The notes below the pieces were generated by a model that ran no database searches, was not told the DNA's origin, and worked only from the letters and a program-made list of their open reading frames with translations. The position numbers and the translations under genes are program-made. A stretch of 64,000 bases of DNA from Chaenocephalus aceratus (taxonomy: Eukaryota > Chordata > Actinopteri > Perciformes > Channichthyidae). Each line of letters starts with the position of its first letter. The first letter of the stretch is position 1. Shown in pieces: positions 23,282-35,820 of this stretch. The stretch lies in the NCBI GenBank assembly GCA_023974075.1, contig JAMFTG010000207.1:166001-230000 (forward strand), given 5' to 3'.

Positions 23282-24303
23282 CACTTAACAGAGCTCAGGT
23301 GTTTAGCTGTGGAATACAACGAAACGCCTCTATTTTTATTATTAAAAGCAACTAAACATGAAGCGATTAAAGCGGCTCCTGCTGTCTCTGAACTCTGGAG
23401 GGACCGGAGACACGTTTCAGATGAACAATGAGCACTTGACAACACCGGCCTAAATTACCTCCGCTTGTAACTCTTTCAAAGCGATGCAGTGCCTTAACAG
23501 AGGAACGCATGAGGTGTCTTTTGATATTCACAGATAAAGACATTAGGCTGAGAATCTTGAAGAAGTCACGTCCGCCGGTCGCTTTATCCGTGTGCTGTGA
23601 TTTCATTACAAAGCTCACAGCTACAGGAGAGTAATTGAGTCGGTGCATGTTCAGCCGAGCTGTGAAATACCTTTTTGTGCCGGATGAAAGGACACTTCCT
23701 CGTGCAATAAAGACGTTTCTGTGAGCTAGTTTCATATCTTTGCTCGCTGGAATCAAATCACAATAAATGGATTTATGCCAGCAATTAAGTAATACACAGT
23801 TATATCTAAATAATTCATCGCCGGGCTATTATTTCTCACCTGAATGCAGCCGGTGATGTATGTTCGATTCAGATTTCACTGCAGGCATGCTTCGTCAGGA
23901 ATACAGATTACCTCCCCTTTCAGAGGAAAAGAGAATATTTACTACCCATTTTAATAACACTACTTATCTATGGGGTTTCTCCTCTTTCCTCCAGTTCAAA
24001 TGAAGTAGAGAAAAGGCCTGCCGCTGGCTGAGTTTAAAGTAAAGATTCCCACTCGGATAATCCCTCACAGCGAGGCTTCATCAAATAATGATGCTTGGTG
24101 TAATGTAGTCTAAATGTTGTAACGACTTTGCTTTTGAAGAAGCAGTTGTGGGAAACATATTGAGCAACAAGAGTTGGATACACATTTGCATAATTAAAAC
24201 AGAACCAAGATGGCTTTGCGTTGTTTGGGCTACTCTACTGTTTGACAGCTTGAAACTGGAGTCGTTTTCATGCTTATTTATGTAGAAATACATCAGTGTA
24301 GAT
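23282..24303. other. Unassigned intergenic sequence, possibly conserved noncoding
   Basis: Apparently single-copy, with no gene on either strand. The part near 23820-24080 mixes AT-rich blocks and has no repeat signature. Confidence 0.35.
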
Positions 24304-24655
24304 CAGTGTTTCTCAAACCTTTTCACACCAAGGACTTAACCAATAAAAAAAACACTCGCGGACCACCTAACTCCACAAATATCCAAAAACACATCGTTTT
24401 TCTAGAACAGATTACAAATCGCCTGGAAATGGTACAAACAAGTGGAAACATGTGTGACGAAGGTGTTGCGCTGGGCTATATCGTGCAATCGAAAGTGAAA
24501 CTTCAGCTCGCTCCGTTGCAGAGATATTTCCGCGAGACTGCGGAAAACTTAAATGTATTTATTTCAAATGTGAAATTTTACCAATATACTCACGGACCAC
24601 TAGGGGGTGCTCACGGACCACCAGAGGTCCGCGGACCACACTTTGAGAAGCACTG
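24304..24655. mobile_element. hAT-like MITE D, copy 1
   Basis: Left end 'cagtgtttctcaaacctttt', right end 'ctttgagaagcactg'. The interior contains 'cacggaccactagggggtgc' and 'cagaggtccgcggaccac'. The same element lies inverted at 40490-40834. No coding capacity; target duplication not clear. Confidence 0.82.
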
Positions 24656-24849
24656 GTAGAGTCTAGGAAACTGTAGTTAATTACGTTGTTAAGTTTTGAA
24701 TATGTTGAGGGACTGTTGCAAGAACCAAGCAGCTCATAAACCGAGTTGAAAACAAGAAGAAGATGTTTACAAAAGTGAAAATAAATGTTGTCTATTGTTT
24801 TTATGAGATGTTGATATGAAACTATGATGGGTCAGTTTGAAGCTCTGGA

Positions 24850-24854
<5 letters not shown>

Positions 24855-24916
<62 letters not shown>
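24855..24916. repeat. (TG)n microsatellite
   Basis: Pure TG run of about 60 bp adjoining R3 copy 2, mirroring the CA run next to R3 copy 1. Confidence 0.95.
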
Positions 24917-24917
<1 letters not shown>

Positions 24918-25124
24918 TAATTAAAATACTTTAAAAAGTGGTAAAAGAGAACTAACAATTCAAATTGAAATTAAAAAATGAAAAATATTATATCAAATAT
25001 AAAAAATATAAACAAAACAATATCAAATATTCTGGATAAATTAAATAAAAATACAACAGGATCCAAAATACTACACGTCTTTAAATGACCCTGACTTCCT
25101 GTTACAACATGAAGTCCCGCCCAT
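24917..25124 (-). repeat. Dispersed repeat R3, copy 2 (inverted)
   Basis: Reverse complement of 19348-19546, from 'taattaaaatactttaaaaa' to 'gaagtcccgcccatt', with small indels in the A/T-rich centre. Confidence 0.85.
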
Positions 25125-25710
25125 TCCAGGAAGCATGCTCCTTTTGACAAGCTGCTCAGTGTGACTTCAAAACAAACCGGTAAACTATATTAAATATATT
25201 TGCCCATCTTAATATACCGTGTGCAACCTTAACTATGACCCTAGGTGTTAGCTTGCTATCTTAAAGAGAGCTAGTGGATACAAAGACAGTTTATTTAACA
25301 TTCATTCAAAACATGAGATGAGTTGGACTGTCTTTGATGTGAAGACAGTTTCAGACTTGTTTGAACATTACATAAGCCACGAAGCTCGATTAAAGACGGC
25401 TAATATCAGCTCATCAGTGCTTCTTAGGATTAATGAGCAGAGAAAACGTTACAAGTTATTATTTGTTCTCAGACTAAACGGCCTCGATAATTGATGATTA
25501 CGCTTAGTGACAGTGTTTGGAGATAATCCGATGTACTCAGATTTGATCAAAGGAAAGACATTTTTAATTATATTCAAAATGTCTGCTAGGAGAAGCCTGC
25601 CGTCTCCAGATACCAGAGAAATCCTCCCTGACTGCAGACGACAGGATGCAAGCAAGCTGCCAAAGGTATTTAATACGACTAACATCAAGTCAAATCTCTT
25701 CCAATGTGGG
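25125..25710. other. Unassigned intergenic sequence
   Basis: No gene or known repeat recognised. Confidence 0.4.
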
Positions 25711-25753
25711 ATTTGGAGACATATCCATTGTGTTGGTCTGATATATTCCTGTT
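25711..25753 (+). repeat. Direct repeat left of GATG/GATA array
   Basis: 'atttggagacatatccattg' through 'tatattcctgtt' recurs, slightly extended, at 26655-26709 on the other side of the array. Confidence 0.85.
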
Positions 25754-26654
25754 GAGATAGATAGATAGATAGATGGAGAGATAGATGGAGAGATAGATGG
25801 ATGGATGGATGGATGGAGAGATGGATGCATAGATGGATGGAGAGATAGATGGATGCATAGATGGATGGATGGATGGATAGATGGATGGATGGATAGATGG
25901 ATGGATGGAGAGATGGATGGATAGATGATGGATGGATAGATGGATGGATGGATGGATAGATGGATGGATGGATGCAGAGATAGATGGATGGATAGATGGA
26001 TGGATGGATGGAGAGATGGATGGAGAGATAGATGGATGGATGGATGGAGAGATGGATGGAGAGATAGATGGATGGATGGATGGATGGAGAGATGGATGGA
26101 TGGAGAGATGGATGGATGGATGGATGGATAGATGGATGGAGAGATAGATAGATGGATGGATGGATAGATGGATGGAGAGATAGATGGATGGATAGATGGA
26201 TGGATGGATGGATGGTTAGATGGATAGATGGATGGATATATGGATGGATGGATAGATGGATGGATATATGGATGGATAGATGGATGGATGGAGAGATAGA
26301 TGGATGGATATATGGATGGATGGATATATGGATGGATATATGGATGGATGGATATATGGATGGATAGATGGATGGATGGATGGATGGATGGAGAGATAGA
26401 TGGATGGATATATGGATGGATGGATATATGGATGGATATATGGATGGATGGATATATGGATGGATAGATGGATGGATGGATGATGGATGGATAGATAGAT
26501 GGATGGATGGATGGATGGTTAGATAGATGGATGGATGGATAGATGGATGGATGGTTACATGGATGGATGGATGGATGGATGGAGAGATAGATGGATGGAT
26601 GGATAGATGGTTAGATAGAGAGATGGATAGATGGATGGATGGATAGATGGAGAG
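25754..26654. repeat. (GATG)n/(GATA)n tetranucleotide array, ~900 bp
   Basis: Tetramers of ggat, agat, gaga and atat type in mixed order. Met-Asp-Gly-Trp open frames within it are artefacts. Confidence 0.97.
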
Positions 26655-26736
26655 ATTTGGAGGACATATCCATTGTGTTTGTAGTCAGAATGTCAGTATA
26701 TTCCTGTTTGCCTTTATAAAGGCAAACAGGAATATA
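26655..26736 (+). repeat. Direct repeat right of the array, with 40-bp perfect palindrome
   Basis: 26655-26709 repeats the sequence left of the array. Its last part forms one arm of a perfect palindrome, 26697-26736, with 20-bp arms meeting at 'cctttataaagg'. Confidence 0.92.
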
Positions 26737-28792
26737 TCTCACTAATAGGACATTCACACTTTGTTTATGAAATGACCTCTCGGCTGTCAGCTTTGTCTTT
26801 AGTTATACTACAGTGTTTTTCCATGGGTGTTGCCGGTGTATATCAAAACATTTCAGCAGCTGATGGATGTATTTGTGGATGTGGACACTGGGAAGTCAGC
26901 TATTGGTTGTGAACTAAAGGTGTGAGGCCTTGTATGTGGCCTTGCAGGTGATGAACATAATATAAGATACTTTGTGATGAGTGATATGAGACGTTTGACT
27001 TGCTTTTTAGTTTTCATATTACTACTTTGTATTCAGTGATAGATAAAAGAAGATGTAGAATACCGATCCAGGGTCAACTGTAATAACTTAAAGCACATTC
27101 TGCAATCGTTATCCCCCGTGCTGCGTCTCATATCAAATCTCTCCCATCACGTTCAGGCGTCACCCAGCGAGCAAACCAGTCCCTCCGTCTTCTGGGGAAG
27201 CACACAAAAGAAGTCCTCTGCTCAAGTCGTTCAATTTCCATTTATGTTTCATACATTAACGCCATCATAAGGGACCGTGTGTGAGAAGGGGTTTAGTATT
27301 TTTCACTTCACACCCGGCCGATGTCGGAGGATTTGACGTGTGAGCTTTCAATTACGATGCTATCTGCCGTAGCGCTAAGCCGTCCAGCTAAGCACACGTT
27401 TCGGCCACATATCGGCCGAACATGTGTCCCTTAAAGCCTATATATATATTATTACATCTGCAGAAAAGCACCGTGCATAACTGAGCAGAGCCTAAGGATA
27501 ACACTCACCGATAATTGAGTGCAGGGCAGGGGAAATGTCAAGCTGTTATGTGCCAGAGTCACTCATCTCGGTTTTGTGCAAATTCATATTGGATTCGTAT
27601 TAAAACTCAAAGCAACGGTAATAGCTGAGCCTCTGGGATAGCTTTAAAAATCAATTGAATAAACAGCACACAATTACCCCCGTAATCGTCTCCTTGGACC
27701 GCATTAGCCATCCGAGGTGATTCTCGTTGCAGTGGGACTCAACTTTGCCTCCTCGAACACGACGTCCCCCGCTTTCTGACTCCGCAGCCATGTGCTCATT
27801 ACCCCGACGACCCAAAGGACACACACACGGGATCCTGGGCTCACGGCTGACAGGACGAGCACCTCCCGACAAACGGCCCTGCGGCGATTTTCTGCTGCTA
27901 ATGAAGTGGAATATTCTGGCATACGAATCCGAAATAGAGCCGTATATATTTGGACATTTGTGAATATGAATACAATCAGCCCGTTAATGAGCGACAGGGA
28001 GAGCAACCAGCGGACGGGATTAATTAATTACAGACTGACATTTACGGATAATAGCCTTCTGGTGGATTCGCAGCTGATGAATATGCATCAGACGTTCAAA
28101 GGGGATGCATTCAGCCGAGAAGAAGCATCTATATTCAGATCGGTGATGACTGCCACGATTTCTGAATCGGCACGTCGTGATTTAAAACAATTGATGACGC
28201 AGCTTTGTGGGAAGGGAACGCGGTGGGCCTGTGCGTGCTGTGGATCGTCTGTAGACGCAGGTGTAATGTAGTTTGGACAGCAGTGGAGCAGTGTTGGATG
28301 AATGCAGGAAATGGTGTTCGAGGCGGAGAGAAAAAGATGAGAGAAGTGCAGCGAGATTAAAGGATTATCTTCTGACTCAGTGCCTTAGATCTGGACTTCG
28401 TGTGTCGTGCGATGATAGGAGGGTAATAACTCTAACGGCGATGCGTGAGCAGGACTGTTCGTAAGGCAGATTTCCAGTAAGAGGAGTTTTGTAATAATGC
28501 GCTGGAGAACCCCAAAAATGAACATATGTCCCAACTCAATAACCCACCACTGGATTTGCATTTCATGAACGTAGCCGGCCAATCAGGACGAGCCTACCCC
28601 AAAACACTAATAGAAGTAGTTTTGCAAAAGGGAACATTGTTATCCGTAAATAGCATCTCGATTGAATGTTAGGAACCTCGACAGACACCTGGACTCAAAC
28701 GCACGACTCAAGAGTGTCTTACTTGAAGTATAAAGTTCAAACTAAAAGCTGGCTCTCTTAAAGGCACAAGGCGAACTGGCTCAGGACGAAGG
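26737..28792. other. Unassigned intergenic sequence, candidate conserved noncoding block
   Basis: No repeat signature over about 2 kb. The core near 27900-28160 contains 'gggattaattaattacagac', 'gatgaatatgcatcag' and other homeodomain- and POU-like AT motifs. A 159-codon open frame over 27792-28271 has no recognisable domain. Conservation is a hypothesis only. Confidence 0.35.
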
Positions 28793-28800
28793 GAGACGGG

Positions 28801-29642
28801 CAGTGTTGGGAAAGTTCACTTTCTACATGAACTAGTTCAGTTCATAGTTCATAATTCAAACACAATTAAAACGAACTAATTTATAGTTTATAGTTATTTT
28901 TTCAATACGTAGCTGCGAGCTATTATTTGTCCTCCCTGTACGATGTTAATGGATCTTGGTGGTAGTGGATCTGTTTTGGCTCTTTTTTATTCGCCACTCG
29001 CACATACCTGAAGGCTAGTCGTGTGCTTATTCTCAATGTGCCGTTTAAGGTTGTTGTCGTCGATGTACGGACTTGCTTTCTCAAACCGGGCGGACACAGT
29101 TTACAGGCAAACGTTGATTTTTCCGTCTGAGTCGGTACTGACTTTAACGTAACACTCTTTTAAATGCTCATACGCCGACGCCGTAGAGTCTCGCTCTGAG
29201 CGAGTGCTGCTGCAGCTGCTCTCGGCTTCGTCCATACTAATTCATTCATTCATTCAATGCTCGCCGGTTCCGCGGGTTCCACATTGTTTGTTGTGAGGAG
29301 TCTGTATATTTAGTATATTTATATTGTTAGTGCGACAGGCCAGGGGTGACAGGCGCGTACGCGTCACATGGCAGCTTGCTGTTGCCAGATTGGGTGGTTT
29401 TCCGCATTATTTTGAAGCCTGTTCACGGTGTGTTTTAACTGGGTTTTCGGCTGAAAGGCATAATGAAATCTGGAACACTTTTTGAACGCCGTTATAATAC
29501 AGTGCTGAGAATGAACGCACTTTTGAACGCCGTTATACAGCGCTGAGAATGAACGCGTTCTCAATTACGTTCATCTCGCGGAAATACAGTACGTTCAGTT
29601 CACGTTCGCCCAAAATATGAACGGCGTTCAGGTACATCACTG
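28801..29642 (-). mobile_element. hAT element with 8-bp target duplication and BED-finger remnant
   Basis: Ends are 'cagtgttgggaaagttcac' and '...aggtacatcactg'. Flanks 'gagacggg' (28793-28800) and 'gagacagg' (29643-29650) match at 7 of 8 bases. On the minus strand, 29104-29020 encodes a broken BED-type zinc finger: 'CKLC', one frameshift, 'ARFEKASPY' and 'NLKRHIENKHT', followed by a splice-donor-like 'caggtatgt'. A short tandem duplication ('ttttgaacgccgttat' units) lies at 29480-29557. Confidence 0.88.
29020..29104 (-). pseudogene. hAT transposase N-terminal BED zinc finger, frameshifted
   Basis: BED fingers bind DNA at the N-terminus of hAT transposases. The CX2C pair ('CKLC') and the HX4H pair ('HIENKH') are both present but in different frames, and a stop lies just upstream in the second frame. 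The rest of the transposase is absent, so the element cannot encode its own mobilisation. Confidence 0.7.
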
Positions 29643-29650
29643 GAGACAGG

Positions 29651-31577
29651 ACTATTTATACATGAGGTAAGGGGGAACAGGTGGAATCAGGGGCGGGGCA
29701 GACGCGACGAAGGCGGGAACACACACAAAGGGAGGAAGTCAGGGGGGCTGAAATGAGAGACAAGAGGTAAGTACAAAATAAAACAGGAAGTTGCAATGAC
29801 AGGACTCGACAGGGCGGACAAAAAGACTAAACATAAATCTATCCCGGCTATGAACTAAACATGAACCTGATTAACATGACGTGAATAATTTAGCAGACAT
29901 GACGGGATGTTACATTTAATGTATACAATATTAAATCATCAATACTTTACCTGTCTTTCTGTCATAAACCGGACACTTGGCTTTTATCGTTTGCTGTACA
30001 TTTTCAGAGCAAAAAAACTCATGTTTAATGTCGGGTAAAGTAGAAGTACACAATGGGAGAAAACTACCGTATGTTTGGTAACTTTTGATCCAAGTTTTAA
30101 AGGTTGAATTTGCAGCTAATGCGTCCTGCCAGGATAACGGGAAATAATGAAAGAGGCACCACCTTGGTCAGTGCAGCAGACGCGAGATAAGACCATCAAA
30201 GCGTACGCTAGTTATTAGGAGCAGAGGCTATCCCGCCCGTCAGACACTTCCTGCAGCTTCTCTGGTCCTAATTGAATTCCCTGACTGCACATTAATGTGA
30301 AACCCAGCAGGGTCAAACTCATTAAGAAGTCATAATCAATAGGATTACACACTATGACGGTGTTGAAGAACAAGTAAAAAGCCCCCGTTTACGGATAATC
30401 ATCGTGAAGGTCGGCTTAATGAATGTTCCTGCGTCATCGCCGTCTTTTTAACTTATTGTCCAGACGTGCAAAGACGACTGGACGTTGGATTTAAAGAAAG
30501 GTTTGAGTATGCACACCAATGACCTTCCTCAAAGGATCTCATCGTCCCTGTATCAATCACTTACAATATGAAAAGATGTTCATTGGTCTTTGAGTCGGAC
30601 AGAGCTTAAACAGAGGAGTGTCTGAAACCAAAAACATGTGTAACCTGAAACCATGACAACGTGAGTTATTTCACAGATAATGCATCGCGACAAATCCACT
30701 CGGTGTCCTGAACGTTTCCAAAACCTGTCTCGGGATGAAACCCAACATAAAACCCATCTCTCTGAATAAGACGTGCTCGTGGACCCTTTGCAGAGGAGAT
30801 CGGATCGTTTCTTCAAAGGGGAAACGACTCCCAGTTCTTTGAGAGATGGAGGAATCGGAAGTCGGCTCGACGTCGTGACTTCCTGTGAAGGTTCAGGGAT
30901 ATTTGATGTGAAGATCAAGCAGTCTGTGGGCAGCTTTTCCCTCGTCACCCTCCTCAGGAATATCTCTCTATTGCTACGACGTGTCGGCGTCGACGGGAGA
31001 CGTCTCGCAGGTTATTCGTTCGAAGAAAGATGCACGAGGCTGTCCTGTCCACTTTCGTAAAGGTCCCATTATTATGTATTTATTTCAGAGACGACCGTGC
31101 ACACAAACATGCACGTCAGGAAAGAGGAGATGAATTATGCCAGATACATAATTATAGAACATGGTTTGAGTACAGGTCAATCAAATCATACATAGTACAG
31201 TTTAAATATAATATTACAAACGATTGAAAACTCAGATTACATTGAAGTCGTACAGATTTTTTAAATATGCAAAAACTGGCAAATATAGTTTATTGGAAAT
31301 CAAAAGACATGATTACACTTTTTAAAAACCCTCAGTTTAGGTGTTGTGTGGTCATAATGGTGATTATTTGAACGTCTTCCACACAAAACTATTTTGTAAG
31401 TAACATCCAGCGGTGGCTGCGTAGGATTGTTTCTGACCCATTGAAGCCAAACTAGAAGCTCCGAATGCATCTGAATGTGAACGACAGATAAAGCCAGACG
31501 TCTGGGTGGAGTTTCTGAGTTCAACAGCCACATTAAAACAGTTACTTCATCAGCCTGCTATCACTTGAAGAACATAT
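29651..31577. other. Unassigned intergenic sequence
   Basis: 29680-29900 ('aacaggtggaatcaggggcg', 'aataaaacaggaagttgc') has the look of a common fish repeat, but no ends are identified. 30100-30400 is apparently single-copy with AT-rich motifs. No gene on either strand. Confidence 0.35.
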
Positions 31578-32271
31578 CTAGGGTTTAAAGACTAATGTCA
31601 CAGCAGGATCTGGAGACACGTGTCCATGCTTTTATCTTCAGTAGACTGGACTACTGCAAAGGTGTCTTCACAGGTCTCACTAAAACATCTGTTAGGAAGC
31701 TGCAGCTGATTCAGAACGCCGCTGCTCGAGTCCTCACTGACACTAAGAAAGTGGATCACTCCTTGCTCTGAAGTCTTTACACTGGCTTCCTGTGTGTCAA
31801 AGAAGAGATTTCTAAATACTGCTGCTGGTTTATAAAGCACTGAATGGTTTAGGCCCAAAATACATTTCTGACCTCCTGCTAAATGATGAAGCATCCAGAT
31901 CTCTCAGGTCTTCAGGGACTGGTCAGCTTCCTGTCCCCAGAGTCAGAACTAAACATGGAGAAGCAGCGTTCAGTTATTATGCTCCAACATCTGGAACAAA
32001 CTCCCAGAAACCTGCAGGTCCGCTGCAACTCTGACTACTTTCAAATCCAGCAAGAAGACTTTTCTTTTTGTCGTGGCTTTGAATCGAACTATTCACATCT
32101 TAGACTGCACTGTAACTTTTATCCATGTATTTCTTCTTTTAATGTTTATTTTATTAGCTTTTCTTTTTAATGACTGATTTTAAATGCCATTTTCTTAATG
32201 TCTTTCATTTTTGTAAAGCACTTTGAATTGCCTTGTGTTGAAAGGCGCTATATAAATAAACTTGCCTTGCC
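31578..32271 (+). pseudogene. L2-type LINE, degenerate 3' end of ORF2 plus tail
   Basis: The C-terminal end of a non-LTR retrotransposon reverse transcriptase is readable: 'SRLDYCKGVFTGL' and 'RKLQLIQNAAARVLT' near 31640-31740, then a stop and shifted frames through 'atacatttctgacctcctg' and 'cccagagtcagaac'. The tail 'gtaaagcactttgaattgcc' then 'ggcgctatataaataaa' is the typical L2 end. 5'-truncated and inactive. Confidence 0.88.
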
Positions 32272-32851
32272 TAAGAAGAATAACTTCCCATTTCACGGCG
32301 CTGCGCTCACAAGCAGAAATAACAACTTCCTGTGTGTCCGCTGCTCATTCCCAGTCCTCTGAAACCACGGTAACGATCACTATGGCGACGCGGATGATAC
32401 GTATCGGACGTGTTATCGCTGCTGATTCTGCCTCGTTATCCCGTCGGCAACACAAAGTGTGCTCTGATGTAAAATAGAGCCAGCCCAAGTGACGTCTATT
32501 ATGTATTATTAACATATCGGCGCCGTTTGGGGGCTGTCGCTCAGTCTTGTCGTCTTACAATACATATTCCTTTCGCCCTGCACCCCCCTCCCGATTCTAC
32601 ACCGACTTCCTGTCCGGCTGCACGGGAGACAGATGAAGCCTGTCACCTTTTAGTGCGCGCTGAAGGTGAAACGACATTTGAGCTGCGTGCCAAATGTGAG
32701 TGCGGTCTCCACTCACGCGCCGCTGTCAGGACTGATCACCGTTATTGCAGCTGTTTTCTAAGAGAGCTTTCCCCCTCTCTCGCTGCGTTAAGGTAGTCGA
32801 GGCCTCGCTTTGGGAAATCTGATTAGGGGGCTGTAATAGCAGGATGTGTGG
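32272..32851. other. Unassigned intergenic sequence
   Basis: No gene or repeat recognised; apparently single-copy up to the start of the 27-bp array. Confidence 0.4.
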
Positions 32852-35523
32852 GAGAAGTGCACACATCCTTTACTCAGGGAGAAGTACACACATCCTTTAC
32901 TCAGGGAGAAGTACACACATCCTTTCCTCAGGGAGAAGTACACACATCCTTTACTCAGGGAGAAGTACACACATCCTTTACTCAGGTAGAAGTACACACA
33001 TCCTTTACTCAAGTAGAAGTACACACATCCTTTACTCAGGAGAAGTACACACATCCTTTACTCAAGTAGAAGCACACACATCCTTTACTCAAGTAGAAGT
33101 ACACACATCCTTTACTCAAGTAGAAGTACACACATCCTTTACTCAAGTAGAAGTACACACATCCTTTACTCAAGTAGAAGTACACACATCCTTTACTCAG
33201 GTAGAAGTACACACATCCTTTACTCAGGGAGAAGTACACACATCCTTACTCAAGTAGAAGTACACACATCCTTTACTCAAGTAGAAGTACACACATCCTT
33301 TACTCAAGTAGAAGTACACACATCCTTTACTCAAGTAGAAGTACACACATCCTTTACTCAAGTAGAAGTACACACATCCTTTACTCAGGGAGAAGTACAC
33401 ACATCCTTTACTCAAGTAGAAGTACACACATCCTTTACTCAAGTAGAAGTACACACATCCTTTCCTCAGGTAGAAGTACACACATCCTTTCCTCAAGTAG
33501 AAGTACACACATCCTTTACTCAAGTAGAAGTACACACATCCTTTACTCAAGTAGAAGTACACACATCCTTTACTCAAGTAGAAGTACACACATCCTTTCC
33601 TCAGGGAGAAGTGCACACATCCTTTACTCAAGTAGAAGTACACACATCCTTTACTCAAGTAGAAGTACACACATCCTTTACTCAGGTAGAAGTATACACA
33701 TCCTTTACTCAGTAGAAGTACACACATCCTTTACTCAGGTAGAAGTACACACATCCTTTACTCAGTTAGAAGTATACACATCCTTTACTCAGGTAGAAGT
33801 ACACACATCCTTTACTCAGGTAGAAGTACACACATCCTTTCCTCAAGTAGAAGTACACACATCCTTTACTCAAGTAGAAGTACACACATCCTTTACTCAA
33901 GTAGAAGTACACACATCCTTTCCTCAGGTAGAAGTACACATCCTTTCCTCAAGTAGAAGTACACACATCCTTTACTCAAGTAGAAGTACACACATCCTTT
34001 ACTCAAGTAGAAGTACACATCCTTTACTCAAGTAGAAGTACACACATCCTTTACTCAGGTAGAAGTATACACATCCTTTACTCAGGTAGAAGTACACACA
34101 TCCTTTACTCAGGTAGAAGTACACACATCCTTTACTCAGTTAGAAGTATACACATCCTTTACTCAGGTAGAAGTACACACATCCTTTACTCAGGTAGAAG
34201 TACACACATCCTTTACTCAAGTAGAAGTACACGCATCCTTCCTCAGGGAGAAGTGCACACATCCTTTACTCAGGGAGAAGTACACACATCCTTTACTCAG
34301 GTAGAAGTATACACATCCTTTACTCAGGTAGAAGTACACACATCCTTTACTCAAGTAGAAGTACACGCATCCTTTACTCAAGTAGAAGCACACATATCCT
34401 TTACTCAAGTAGAAGTACACACATCCTTTACTCAAGTAGAAGTACACACATCCTTTCCTCAAGTAGAAGTACACACATCCTTTCCTCAAGTAGAAGTACA
34501 CACATTCTTTACTCAAGTAGAAGTACACACATCCTTTACTCAAGTAGAAGTACACACATCCTTTACTCAAGTAGAAGTACACTATCCTTTACTCAAGTAG
34601 AAGCACACACATCCTTTACTCAGGTAGAAGTACACACATCCTTTCCTCAAGTAGAAGTACACACATCCTTTCCTCAGGTAGAAGTACACACATTCTTTAC
34701 TCAAGTAGAAGTACACACATCCTTTACTCAGGTAGAAGTACACACATCCTTTACTCAAGTAGAAGTACACACATCCTTTCCTCAGGTAGAAGTACACACA
34801 TCCTTTACTCAGGTAGAAGTACACACATCCTTTCCTCAAGTAGAAGTACACACATCCTTTACTCAGGGAGAAGTACACACATCCTTTACTCAGGTAGAAG
34901 TACACACATCCTTTACTCAGGTAGAAGTACACACATCCTTTCCTCAAGTAGAAGTACACATATCCTTTACTCAAGTAGAAGTACACACATCCTTTACTCA
35001 AGTAGAAGTACACACATCCTTTACTCAGGTAGAAGTACACACATCCTTTACTCAAGTAGAAGCACACATATCCTTTACTCAAGTAGAAGTACACACATCC
35101 TTTACTCAAGTAGAAGTACACACATCCTTTCCTCAAGTAGAAGTACACACATCCTTTCCTCAAGTAGAAGTACACACATTCTTTACTCAAGTAGAAGTAC
35201 ACACATCCTTTACTCAAGTAGAAGTACACACATCCTTTACTCAAGTAGAAGTACACATATCCTTTACTCAAGTAGAAGCAAACACATCCTTTACTCAGGT
35301 AGAAGTACACACATCCTTTCCTCAAGTAGAAGTACACACATCCTTTCTCAGGTAGAAGTACACACATTCTTTACTCAAGTAGAAGTACACACATCCTTTA
35401 CTCAGGTAGAAGTACACACATCCTTTACTCAAGTAGAAGTACACACATCCTTTCCTCAAGTAGAGTACACACATCCTTTCCTCAAGTAGAAGTACACACA
35501 TCCTTTCCTCAAGTAGAAGTACA
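32852..35523 (+). repeat. 27-bp minisatellite, about 98 copies
   Basis: Unit 'cacacatcctttactcaagt' plus 'agaagta', period 27. Recurrent variants: 'tcaggga', 'tcaggta', 'tttcctca', 'gtatacaca'. Because 27 is a multiple of three, both strands hold long in-frame repeats ('VEVHTSFTQ' and 'CVYFYLSKG') that are not genes. A single unit of this repeat sits at the left end of family A at 54502-54535, and a diverged one at 63700-63749. Confidence 0.96.
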
Positions 35524-35820
35524 GATACTCACGTTTAAACTAGGGCTGTCAAACGATTAAACATTGTAATCAGATTAATCAGTTTAAAAATTAATTAATC
35601 AGATTAATCACCATTCGAACTATGTCCAAAATATGCCATTTCTTTATGTATATTGTTGGGAATGGAAAGATAAATGAAAGCAGGCGGATATATCCATTTA
35701 ACACAGTATCTATGTTTATTATTATATTTTCTGTGTGTCAAATGAAAGACAGCCCCACACACCTATCAATCATCAAACCGTGGGGTCTTCATTCATTACG
35801 TGTTGATTTCTATCAACGGG

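Noticed and set aside
24270..24659. 129-codon plus-strand open frame
   Set aside because: Lies almost wholly inside the hAT-like MITE D; the inverted copy at 40443-40718 gives a related frame because the element is repeated, not because it is a gene.
22508..26367. Ile-His-Pro-Ser and Met-Asp-Gly-Trp repeat proteins
   Set aside because: Frames of tetranucleotide arrays; a period of four cycles through three frames, giving the repeated four-residue pattern.
31883..32170. 95-codon plus-strand open frame
   Set aside because: A shifted frame of the degenerate L2-type LINE; the true reading needs several frame changes.
32844..35367. Repeat proteins 'VEVHTSFTQ' and 'CVYFYLSKG'
   Set aside because: By-products of the 27-bp array on its two strands; the unit is transposon-derived and no gene context exists.
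32852..35523. CRISPR-like array of short repeats
   Set aside because: Units abut directly with no unique spacers, and the organism is a vertebrate. The same applies to the 37-, 57- and 24-bp arrays.
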